This document shows, one piece after another, positions 35,048-42,608 of a DNA stretch of 64,000 nucleotides. How positions within the stretch are numbered: the stretch's first letter is position 1; the number at the start of each line of letters is the position of its first letter. A program made the translations under genes and the position numbers. The notes beneath the pieces are model-generated. The model saw only the letters and a list, made by a program, of their open reading frames with translations. It did no database searches and was not told where the DNA came from. Source of the DNA: Neogemmobacter tilapiae (GTDB lineage: Bacteria; Pseudomonadota; Alphaproteobacteria; Rhodobacterales; Rhodobacteraceae); contig NZ_BMYJ01000011.1 of assembly GCF_014652215.1 (NCBI RefSeq), positions 57,081 through 121,080 of the forward strand, read 5' to 3'.

Positions 35048-35380
35048 ATGACCTATCCGACCTCGGTCAACAACCAGATCACCGACGCCGTCACTCAGTC
35101 GAACGTAAAGGTCGTGGGCGAAGCCCCGGCAATCGCCATGGGCACGATCTATCAGACCATGGCCCATTCGACAGGCATCCTGTTCCAGAACGCCGTGGCC
35201 GCTGCCCAACAGCAGAATACGCTGGCGCAGGCGGCGGCGAACCAAGGCGTGATGCAGATCTACAGCCTCGACACGACCGCGACCGCCGGGGCGACCCAGA
35301 AGATTGGCACCGTCGGCACACCGGACAGCATGGCGTCGATGTTGGCTATGATCAACGCCTTCCGGCCCCAGCAAGCCTGA
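35048..35380 (+). CDS. RebB-family R-body protein (copy 3)
   Basis: A 110-residue paralogue of copy 2: NNQITDAVTQSNVKVVGEAP, YQTMAHSTGILFQNAVAAAQ, then GTPDSMASMLAMINAF. The start at 35048 (MTYPTSV) has AAGGAGAAAG upstream and is preferred to an in-frame ATG at 35015. In Caedibacter several RebB-like subunits copolymerise into the ribbon; the presence of three here fits a working R-body. A bidirectional-looking terminator follows. Confidence 0.9.
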   Translation: MTYPTSVNNQITDAVTQSNVKVVGEAPAIAMGTIYQTMAHSTGILFQNAVAAAQQQNTLAQAAANQGVMQIYSLDTTATAGATQKIGTVGTPDSMASMLAMINAFRPQQA

Positions 35381-35417
35381 CCCATCGTCACCGCAATTGG
35401 TGTCTGGATAAGGCTTG

Positions 35418-35448
35418 GCGAAGCCCCCGCCCCCAGTTGGGGCTTCGC
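35418..35448. terminator. Stem-loop between rebB copy 3 and the convergent cyclase gene
   Basis: A ten-base-pair stem GCGAAGCCCC / GGGGCTTCGC with an eleven-base loop lies between two convergent genes. It could serve both strands. On the plus strand TCCCTT follows, a short pyrimidine tract. Confidence 0.65.
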
Positions 35449-35453
35449 TCCCT

Positions 35454-38192
35454 TCAATGCCAGATTAGGGCGCCGGTCAACTCATCATAGGCCTTGGCCA
35501 GGTTCTGAGCCTTTGCTGCCGCTTCCGCCTTGCCCTGCGCCAACAGCACGTTGCCCCGGATCCGCCAGATAAGCCCCGCCCACTGCCCCTCGCCCCGCTG
35601 GCCAAGCAAACGACAAGCCGCTTCGCTGTCCCGATCCGCCGCCTCCGCAGCGCCCAATACAAAATGAGCCTGCGCCACAATCGCCCGATATAGCGGCAGT
35701 TGCAGTTCAGCCCCAATGGCGCAGGCATGTCCCAAAAGCGCGTCCAAGGCCGCCACGCCTTCTGGTGTTGGCGTCTCGGAGATTGAAAAGACCTGCTCCC
35801 AGATCCGCCCGATCAGCTGCCAGAAACCCGCCCCTTGCCTGTCGGCCAAAGCAAGACCCTTGGCCAAATGTTCCCGCGCCAGATCGCTTGGTCCCGCAAA
35901 AAACAGCCCCGCCGCCCCAAAAATATGCAGCCACGGCAATTGTTGTTGCGCCCCTAACCGATCCAAATGCGCCAAGCCCTGCGCCAATGCCGCCTTCGCA
36001 GCCGCCAGATCGCCCCGTTGCGCATGGATATGCACCTCGGCCGACAGAATTGAAGCCAAAGGATCTGCCCCCACCTGCAAGAACAAATGGCCATGCACGG
36101 CCGGATCATATAACTCCCGCAAGGTTGCATTCGCCTGCTCTGACAAGGAAAAACGCCCCGAATACAGGCCAAAAGCCGATTCATTGACCAACCGTAAGAT
36201 CTGCTGGGTCGCGTCGTCGGGAGCCGCCACTTCCCGCATCCGCTGAATAAACTCATGGCAGCCCTGCACCTCGCCCCCGATCATCCTTTGGGCAAACAGG
36301 CCATAGAGCGCCACCATCCGTTCCAGCCCGCCCCCGTCCGGTATCTCGGCCTCGGTTTCCAGCAACGCATAGGCGGCACCCACGTCAGGATGTGCAAAGC
36401 CCAATTTCTGCTGGCGGGCGGCCGCCAGATAGGTCAGCGCCGCCAGCCGGTGCCCCCCCGGCCTTTGAGCGGCTTGATCCAAATAGTGGATGGCCAGATC
36501 GAAATCGGCCCTTTGCAGAAAGGACAACCCCGCCCCCAGACAGGCCCGCGGCGCATTCGCCCCATCTTCGGCCGCCAGATAGTGATCGGCCAATGTTTCG
36601 GGAAAGCGTTGAACCCCCGCCGGGTCGCGCGCCTCCATCGCCAGCGCAAAAGCTTGATGCAAGGAGTGCCGCCGTCCGCCGGGAAGCATATGATAGGCGG
36701 CATCGCGCAACAGCCCGTGCACGAACCGCCAGCCTTCTCCACGTTGTTCAATCAGACCCGCCCGCAACGCCCCTTCCATTGCGCCGGCATCGGCCCCCAG
36801 CCAATCCAGTTGCGTCGCGGCGAACGAACGCCCGATCACCGCCGCCTTCAAAAGGCTGTCCTTGCCCGGGCCTTGGGCATTGATCAGCGCCTGCAAGGTC
36901 GCCTCGATCGTCTGGGGCAGGCCTGCTTGCCCCCCCTGCGCCGCCGCTTTCAGTGACAAAAGGAACAGCGGATTTCCCTCGGCCCGATCCAAAATCTGCT
37001 GTGTCTGATCTTCGGCCAACCCGCCATCCCCGATCAAAGCGGCGGCTTCCACACGGGTTAGCGGCGGCAGGTTCACCCTCTGCAAGCCCAGCGTTCCCGC
37101 CAAAACGGCCACCTCGGCATCCGGTCGACTGGTTGCCACCATCCGCGCCCCGGCGGGCAATTGTCCGGCCAAGGCCGAAAGCACCTGACGGCTGTCCTCA
37201 TCCGCACCGTGCAGATCGTCAAAAACCAGCAGACCAGAATCATCGGCCAATTCATCCGCCAGCAGACGTGCCAGTGCCGCAATCCGGTTTGCCCGCCTTT
37301 GCGCCGGGGCGAGCCAATCGGGGGCGGTCCGGCCCATGACCTCGCCCAAGGCACTGATTTGGTCGGTGGTCAGGCCCCGGCCCGCAGCAGCATCTGCAAG
37401 ATCACGCCCGGCCAGCCATTGCCCCAGCCAATCCGCAAACGGCAAAAGCGGACTGTTCTGCAAATTGCCGCGTGCCGAAACCCGGATCGCCCTGTTGTCG
37501 CCCAACGCCTGCAACAGGGCGCTTTTGCCCAGACCGGGCGGCCCACTGATCAGCCAGTTCCCACCTTTTTCCAAGGCGTCCAAAAGCGTTTTGCGCCCCT
37601 GCAATTGCGCAGGCTGGGCTAGGCGCGCTAACCGCCGCAGCCCCGTCACCCGCGCCATGGTCACTGGCTGCCGAACACCCTTGACCACCACGGCCTGCTT
37701 GCCCTCGATCAGCGGCATTGCCAGACGCTGTACGAAATCCAGCGTCGCCTGCGACACGATCACTTCGCCAGGTTCCGCCAGCCCCTGCAACCGGGCCGTC
37801 AGGTTTACGTCCAACCCGGTGATCTGCGGCTGGCGATGGTCTGGCGTCCCACGACACAGCACACTGCCGCTGTGCATACCAGCCCGAATGGCATGTTCTG
37901 ATCCTGCATCCACCAGTTCAAGCGCGGCCGAAACCCCCGCCAAAGCGGCATCCTCGCCATCATGTGCCAGACCGAAACAGGCCAGAATCCCGTCGCCATA
38001 ATGCTGCAAGACCTGCCCGCCGTGCCGCCCGACCACCTGAGCCGCACGCCGGTGAAAGCCCGACAAAAGCGCATCAAAAGCCTCCAGCCCCAGCCGCTCT
38101 GCCAGTTCGGTGGAACCGGCCAAATCGGCAAACAACAGCGTCAGGATCCGCCGATCCATCGCCTGTTGGTCCGGGCTGGAACAATCGTCCAT
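35454..38192 (-). CDS. Adenylate/guanylate cyclase domain fused to AAA/NB-ARC-like ATPase and TPR
   Basis: 912 residues. The N-terminal class III cyclase domain (about 10-175) keeps both metal-binding Asp motifs, LLFADLAGSTEL and HYGDGILACFG, and the Asn/Arg transition-state pair in DVNLTARLQ. A large ATPase domain follows, with Walker A SGPPGLGKSALLQ and Walker B LLVFDDLHGADED, and a helical repeat region resembling TPRs fills the C-terminal half. The layout matches signalling ATPases that sense a ligand and produce cAMP or cGMP. Its ATG overlaps the oxidoreductase stop (TGATG). With two Crp-type regulators nearby, cyclic nucleotide control of the reb genes is plausible. Confidence 0.85.
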   Translation of the reverse strand: MDDCSSPDQQAMDRRILTLLFADLAGSTELAERLGLEAFDALLSGFHRRAAQVVGRHGGQVLQHYGDGILACFGLAHDGEDAALAGVSAALELVDAGSEHAIRAGMHSGSVLCRGTPDHRQPQITGLDVNLTARLQGLAEPGEVIVSQATLDFVQRLAMPLIEGKQAVVVKGVRQPVTMARVTGLRRLARLAQPAQLQGRKTLLDALEKGGNWLISGPPGLGKSALLQALGDNRAIRVSARGNLQNSPLLPFADWLGQWLAGRDLADAAAGRGLTTDQISALGEVMGRTAPDWLAPAQRRANRIAALARLLADELADDSGLLVFDDLHGADEDSRQVLSALAGQLPAGARMVATSRPDAEVAVLAGTLGLQRVNLPPLTRVEAAALIGDGGLAEDQTQQILDRAEGNPLFLLSLKAAAQGGQAGLPQTIEATLQALINAQGPGKDSLLKAAVIGRSFAATQLDWLGADAGAMEGALRAGLIEQRGEGWRFVHGLLRDAAYHMLPGGRRHSLHQAFALAMEARDPAGVQRFPETLADHYLAAEDGANAPRACLGAGLSFLQRADFDLAIHYLDQAAQRPGGHRLAALTYLAAARQQKLGFAHPDVGAAYALLETEAEIPDGGGLERMVALYGLFAQRMIGGEVQGCHEFIQRMREVAAPDDATQQILRLVNESAFGLYSGRFSLSEQANATLRELYDPAVHGHLFLQVGADPLASILSAEVHIHAQRGDLAAAKAALAQGLAHLDRLGAQQQLPWLHIFGAAGLFFAGPSDLAREHLAKGLALADRQGAGFWQLIGRIWEQVFSISETPTPEGVAALDALLGHACAIGAELQLPLYRAIVAQAHFVLGAAEAADRDSEAACRLLGQRGEGQWAGLIWRIRGNVLLAQGKAEAAAKAQNLAKAYDELTGALIWH

Positions 38193-41080
38193 CAGCCCCC
38201 CTGCCGGATGAAAGCCCGCGCCTTGGCGGCATTCAGCATCTGACCCGAGGCAAAGGGATTGCCCAGCGACCAACTGCACCAGATGCGGAAAGCGCCAGGC
38301 AGACCCTCGCCACCCTCCAGCGGGCGGAAAGCCTGATCGACGGGCGCAAAACCATTCGGGTCAGGATCGCTGACCTTCACCCGCGCATGAACGGGGGCCA
38401 CGAAGGCCTGCGCCATTTCCAGATTAAAGGCATTGTAGCGCAGCACGCCATTGGCCTTGCGGGTGACAAAGGTCAGGTCAAGCATGTCGGAAATTGCCCC
38501 GAAAGCCGGATGCGTCGAAAAGGCCCGCATGTCGGATTGCTGTTCAAACTCTGCCTCGATCCTCATCCCCTTGTCGTCACTTGCCACAAAGCGCGAATCC
38601 GTCACAGTGATTTCTGCGGGGCTTTTCGGCATTGCATACCAAAATTTGCCTGCCCATATGGCTGTCTTGTTATTGACATACAGCTTGCGCGGATAAAGCA
38701 ACGGCGCGCGGCCGCCCTGATCGGTCAGCGTATAGGGAATGGCATAGGTCGCCTCGCCATAGGGCGACATGGCGGTAAAGCCGGGCAGGAAGGAACCCCG
38801 CACGTTCTGATAACGGCAGAAGGACAGCCCTACCGGATGCATTCCGGGCGGCGCGCCGGGGGCCGGGCCCAGATGAATACCATCGGCCAACAAGGCCTGA
38901 ACCTGCTCCCGTGGCAAATAATAGAACATGAACCAGCCGGTCATTTCCCCACGGGCAAAGAAAGGCGTCAGCGGCCAACTGGTGCGAGAGATGGAATTGC
39001 TTAAATAGGCGGCCTGATCATTCACTGTGCTTGCATCGGGGATGTCATCGGCCCCGACATTCGGCAGATCGACGCCCGTTACGGCGCTGGCCGCCGCAAT
39101 GCCGGACATCGTCGCCCCCTCCACACAGCCCGCGTTCATCCCGCAGCGTGTCCAGTCACCCGCCAGAAACAGATTGGGAAAACCGCTTTCGTCGGGCGCA
39201 AGCCGGTGAAAGACGCTGCCTGTCACCGACAGAACATAACGTTCCGACCCGAACATGTTCACCCGCAGATATTGCTGGTCAAAGGCATTCTTACCCGACG
39301 GATAGAAAATCCCACCGTCTAGGCCCTTGCCTTTTTTCGCCTTCGGCCAGATCGTTGTCAGATCGCTGGTATTCCAGCCCCGCACCCTTTGCGTAAAATC
39401 CTCCAGCGTTTCGCCATCCGGTGCCGGCGCGCAGAAATAGGCCAGCGACTGTGGCCCCTGATCCGCCCAATCCTCACGCGGCAGCAGATGGGACATATCG
39501 GCCCAGGTATCCAAGGGTTCGGCAAAGCCCGTGATCACCGTCTGCATCGGGCTGGGCGGCAAGGCCCGTGCCGCATTGTGCTGCGCCACAAGACCGTCCC
39601 AACCCAATTCTTCTGCCGTCTGGTTCAGCCAGTATTGCGCCGCATGGGTGCCCACCGTCTGCACCTTTTCCAGCATCTTGGCCCAGCGGGGCGAGGCCTC
39701 GGACAATTCCGGCGTCAGATAGGGCAAAGATCCCAAGGATGCCCCCAGAACCACCAGATCGAAATCTTCACCCCGTTCCAGATAGTATTCCGTCCCCGTC
39801 GGCGGCGATTCCTCGGATTCGAAATCCACGCCCAGCGCCTTGAGCTCTGCCCCATTGGCCAACTGATCCCATTGCGGTTCCGATGGCCAGCAAGGCAGCC
39901 CTTTGACATCCACCAAAGGCTGATACGTCCCCGCCTTGACCTTGGCCTGCCGCACCATGCGGATCGACTGCACCGCCGTCTTGTCGCTGTTCAGATGCAG
40001 TTCCCGCGCCGCGTTGAAAAACTCGAACCGCACCCCCATCGCCGACAGAACCTGATAATAGGGCCCAAAGATCGTATCCCCCATCCCCGCCTGCATCTTG
40101 TGAAAGATGGCCGTCGAATAGGTAAAGATCAGCCGCGCCATCGCGCGGATCGCCGTGCCTGCCCCAACATCGCCCTGCCGCTCGGTGTTCCCCTTGGCAA
40201 AGCCAAAGACAAAATCATAGCAGCCCCGGATCGCCACGTAATCCACCGCCTTTTGGCTCGCGCCGTTCATCCGCAGCCAATCGGTGAATTCCCATTGATC
40301 CAGAATGTCATAACCCGAAACGAACGTGTCCGAAGTCACCACCCCATGACCATAGGCCAGCATGATCTCCAGCAGCATCAGCGCCCGCCGATAGCCGTCA
40401 TCCTCCATGTTCGCCGGAGTCTCTGCCGCTTGAACCGCCTTTTGCGCCGCGCGGATCAGGTCGGCCAAAAGGTTCGTATCCGCCGGCGCATGTTTCAAAC
40501 CATCGGCCGCCATTCCCAAGGCATGGCTATGAACCTTTTTCACCGACAGATGCAGACCGGGCGGTGCCTTCAGGCCCAGCGCGTTTTCCGAAAGCTCGTC
40601 CTTCTCTAGAAATTCGGCGGCGATCCCCAAGATCCGTTGCAGCATTGCAAAGGGACCGGGCACCTCGGTTTCGCTGCCCACGGGCCGGTCATTGGTCGGC
40701 AGATCAATCACCCAAGGCCGCCATGTGCTGCCCACATTTTCCGCGAGGAACAGATGCGAAAGCGGCTTGAAGGCCTGATCAAAGCTGCCCAAAGGTGCAT
40801 CCGCCGCCCGCAGGCCAAGGCTGTTCAACTGATCATAACAGGCCCGCATGTTGCGAAAGGCGTTGTCATAGAACCCCGCCCAGATATGCAGGCCATGTTC
40901 CTCGATCCGCTGGCCATGCTCGGCATTCCGTCCGCTGGCGCCTTTCCCCCCGATCCGCCAGCCCAGCTGATAGACCGTGATGTCGTATTTCGTCTGCCAA
41001 TCGGGGGTTTGCGTGATCGCATAGACCGTTGTGATGGCCCCAACGCCGCCGCCGATGACGGCAATCTTCTGTTTCTGCAT
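38192..41080 (-). CDS. FAD/NAD(P)-binding oxidoreductase with acetoacetate-decarboxylase-like C-terminal domain
   Basis: 962 residues. Residues 1-about 690 form an amine-oxidase/phytoene-desaturase-type flavoprotein with the dinucleotide motif IAVIGGGVGAITTVYA at 6-21, the second-strand GWRIGGKGASGR, EEHGLHIWAGFYDN, and a late FLAGDWTRCGMNAGCVEGAT FAD motif. From about residue 710 an acetoacetate-decarboxylase-like domain is suggested by RYQNVRGSFLPGF and FWYAMPK, whose Lys (about 819) is in the place of the Schiff-base lysine. Substrate unknown; similar flavoproteins act on carotenoids or other hydrophobic molecules. Being first of a two-gene operon with the cyclase ATPase, it may be tied to the R-body locus. 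Confidence 0.75.
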   Translation of the reverse strand: MQKQKIAVIGGGVGAITTVYAITQTPDWQTKYDITVYQLGWRIGGKGASGRNAEHGQRIEEHGLHIWAGFYDNAFRNMRACYDQLNSLGLRAADAPLGSFDQAFKPLSHLFLAENVGSTWRPWVIDLPTNDRPVGSETEVPGPFAMLQRILGIAAEFLEKDELSENALGLKAPPGLHLSVKKVHSHALGMAADGLKHAPADTNLLADLIRAAQKAVQAAETPANMEDDGYRRALMLLEIMLAYGHGVVTSDTFVSGYDILDQWEFTDWLRMNGASQKAVDYVAIRGCYDFVFGFAKGNTERQGDVGAGTAIRAMARLIFTYSTAIFHKMQAGMGDTIFGPYYQVLSAMGVRFEFFNAARELHLNSDKTAVQSIRMVRQAKVKAGTYQPLVDVKGLPCWPSEPQWDQLANGAELKALGVDFESEESPPTGTEYYLERGEDFDLVVLGASLGSLPYLTPELSEASPRWAKMLEKVQTVGTHAAQYWLNQTAEELGWDGLVAQHNAARALPPSPMQTVITGFAEPLDTWADMSHLLPREDWADQGPQSLAYFCAPAPDGETLEDFTQRVRGWNTSDLTTIWPKAKKGKGLDGGIFYPSGKNAFDQQYLRVNMFGSERYVLSVTGSVFHRLAPDESGFPNLFLAGDWTRCGMNAGCVEGATMSGIAAASAVTGVDLPNVGADDIPDASTVNDQAAYLSNSISRTSWPLTPFFARGEMTGWFMFYYLPREQVQALLADGIHLGPAPGAPPGMHPVGLSFCRYQNVRGSFLPGFTAMSPYGEATYAIPYTLTDQGGRAPLLYPRKLYVNNKTAIWAGKFWYAMPKSPAEITVTDSRFVASDDKGMRIEAEFEQQSDMRAFSTHPAFGAISDMLDLTFVTRKANGVLRYNAFNLEMAQAFVAPVHARVKVSDPDPNGFAPVDQAFRPLEGGEGLPGAFRIWCSWSLGNPFASGQMLNAAKARAFIRQGG

Positions 41081-41284
41081 GAACAGGCCTGTCCGTTCCG
41101 AGGTTCTGATACGGCCCTGCTGGAAACGGGAAACACGCCACTGGACACACGGGCAAGAGCCTGCGGCGATATGGGCGGGGCAAAACGGCGATTTTGGGGC
41201 ATTTCGGGCCAGTTTGCCGGAACAGGCTGTTGATTGGTCGGGGTGAAGCTGCCATGGCGGGCCATTCCTTGCGAAAGGCTCGTC
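41081..41284. promoter_or_regulatory. Divergent promoter region of the oxidoreductase-cyclase operon and the second Crp-type gene
   Basis: 204 bases between divergent starts. No confident promoter boxes or TGTGA-N6-TCACA-type Crp palindrome were found by eye. A GCGAAAGG ribosome-binding site lies at about 41271-41278, before the Crp-type ATG. Confidence 0.35.
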
Positions 41285-41947
41285 ATGTCATTCACGGAAC
41301 TTTCTGCCTTTCCTCTGTTCCAGGGCATTGATCCCGCCCTGTTGCCCCGCCGCCCCGCCCGCCGTTTCGTGGCGGGCCAGCAGGTCTATCAGCGGGACGA
41401 TCCGGGGGGGGACGTGTTCTTTCTGGGCAGGGGACAGTTGCTGGCAGTCTATCTGGCCGAGGACGGACGCGAGATCGTCTTTGGCCAAATGCAGCCGGGC
41501 AGCCATTTCGGGGAAATCGCGGCCCTGGATGGGGGCGGGCGGTCGCTGGCGATCTACGCGCGGTCTGCCGCTGAATGCTTCGTGCTGACGGGCCCCGAAT
41601 TCCGCGCCCTGCTGGACAGCCAGCCCTTGGTGCGGGAGCGGATGTTGCAGCATCTGGCAGCGATGGTGCGGCGGCTGACGGCAAGGGCCTGGCAAGGCAG
41701 CGCCCTGACGGTGGCCGAAAGGGTGCAGGGTCATCTGGCGGCGCTTGCCCTTGCCTTGGGGGTCTTTCGTGCTGGTGGCGTTCTTGAGAAGGCCCCGACC
41801 CATGCGGAACTGGCCGCCAGTCTGGGCGTGAACCGCGAAGCGGTCAGCCGGGCAATGTCCGCCTTGGCGCGCTCCGGGGCGATTTCAGGGGGACGGGGGC
41901 GGATCGTGATCCTGCAACCCGATCTGCTGCTGTCGGGGCGCGGCTAG
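41285..41947 (+). CDS. Crp/Fnr-family transcriptional regulator (second copy)
   Basis: 220 residues. The cyclic-nucleotide-binding domain covers about 5-125 (GDVFFLGRGQLLAVYLAEDGR, then GSHFGEIAALDGGGRS with the FGEIA phosphate-binding-cassette pattern). The C-terminal winged helix is PTHAELAASLGVNREAVSRAMSALARSG in part. FGEIA followed by RS suits cAMP binding better than the first Crp-type protein at 29.5 kb. It is divergent from the cyclase operon, an arrangement typical of a local regulator. It overlaps the convergent GNAT gene by four bases. Confidence 0.85.
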   Translation: MSFTELSAFPLFQGIDPALLPRRPARRFVAGQQVYQRDDPGGDVFFLGRGQLLAVYLAEDGREIVFGQMQPGSHFGEIAALDGGGRSLAIYARSAAECFVLTGPEFRALLDSQPLVRERMLQHLAAMVRRLTARAWQGSALTVAERVQGHLAALALALGVFRAGGVLEKAPTHAELAASLGVNREAVSRAMSALARSGAISGGRGRIVILQPDLLLSGRG

Positions 41948-42441
41948 ACCCAGCGGCGGAAGGTGATCGAGGTCGGCCTGTCAAAGCCGGGATGCGCGGT
42001 CATCCCCACCTGCTGAAAGCCCAGCGCCGCAAAGGCCGCATGGTTTTCGACCAATTCCACCCGGCTTTGCAGCTCCAGCGCGGGCAGGCCCAAGGCACGG
42101 GCGCGGGCTTCGGCCTTGTCGATCAGGGCACGGGCCAGACCTTGGTTGCGATGGGCGCTGTCGACGGCGATCTTGCCCAGATACAGGCAATCCTGACGCG
42201 GCGTCATAAAGATGCAGGCCACGGGCGGATCACCGATCACCCAGACCTCGGCGCCTTCCGCCTGTCGGGCAATGTCGGCCGTCGTCAGGCTGTGCATCGA
42301 CGAAGGCGGGTCGATCCGCCCCTCCATCCCGGCAAAGGCCGTCTGGATCAGCCGCAGGATCGCGGCCCAATCGAACGGGGCATGGGCCCGATAGGGCCAT
42401 GCCTGCGTATCACTGGAAACGGGGCGCAGCAGCGTGAGCAT
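41944..42441 (-). CDS. GNAT family N-acetyltransferase
   Basis: A 165-residue GNAT. Motif A, LYLGKIAVDSAHRNQGLARAL, carries the acetyl-CoA pyrophosphate loop R/Q-x-x-G-x-A. The C-terminal part ELVENHAAFAALGFQQVGM is the usual GNAT strand-helix. Substrate unknown. The start at 42441 (MLTLLRP) is used because the upstream frame shows no family sequence. Confidence 0.85.
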   Translation of the reverse strand: MLTLLRPVSSDTQAWPYRAHAPFDWAAILRLIQTAFAGMEGRIDPPSSMHSLTTADIARQAEGAEVWVIGDPPVACIFMTPRQDCLYLGKIAVDSAHRNQGLARALIDKAEARARALGLPALELQSRVELVENHAAFAALGFQQVGMTAHPGFDRPTSITFRRWV

Positions 42442-42608
42442 GGCGAAATGATGAAACCGGCAAGGCCATCGGTCAAGCCTGATGGAATCGCACCCATATC
42501 TTGTGGATAAGGGGCAGGAAACCGCCATGGGCAGGCCATTCCGATTGACAGAACCCTGTCCGAACCCAACGATGCGGCCCTGTCCGAGGGAATCAGAAGG
42601 CCCGCGCC

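Noticed and set aside
39389..40609. A 406-codon plus-strand frame
   Set aside because: It is antisense to the FAD oxidoreductase, rich in Arg/His/Gln, with no motif.
29502..41947. A prophage or gas-vesicle interpretation of the 30-42 kb region
   Set aside because: There is no integrase, capsid, portal, terminase or GvpA sequence. The RebB motif explains the short repeated proteins better.
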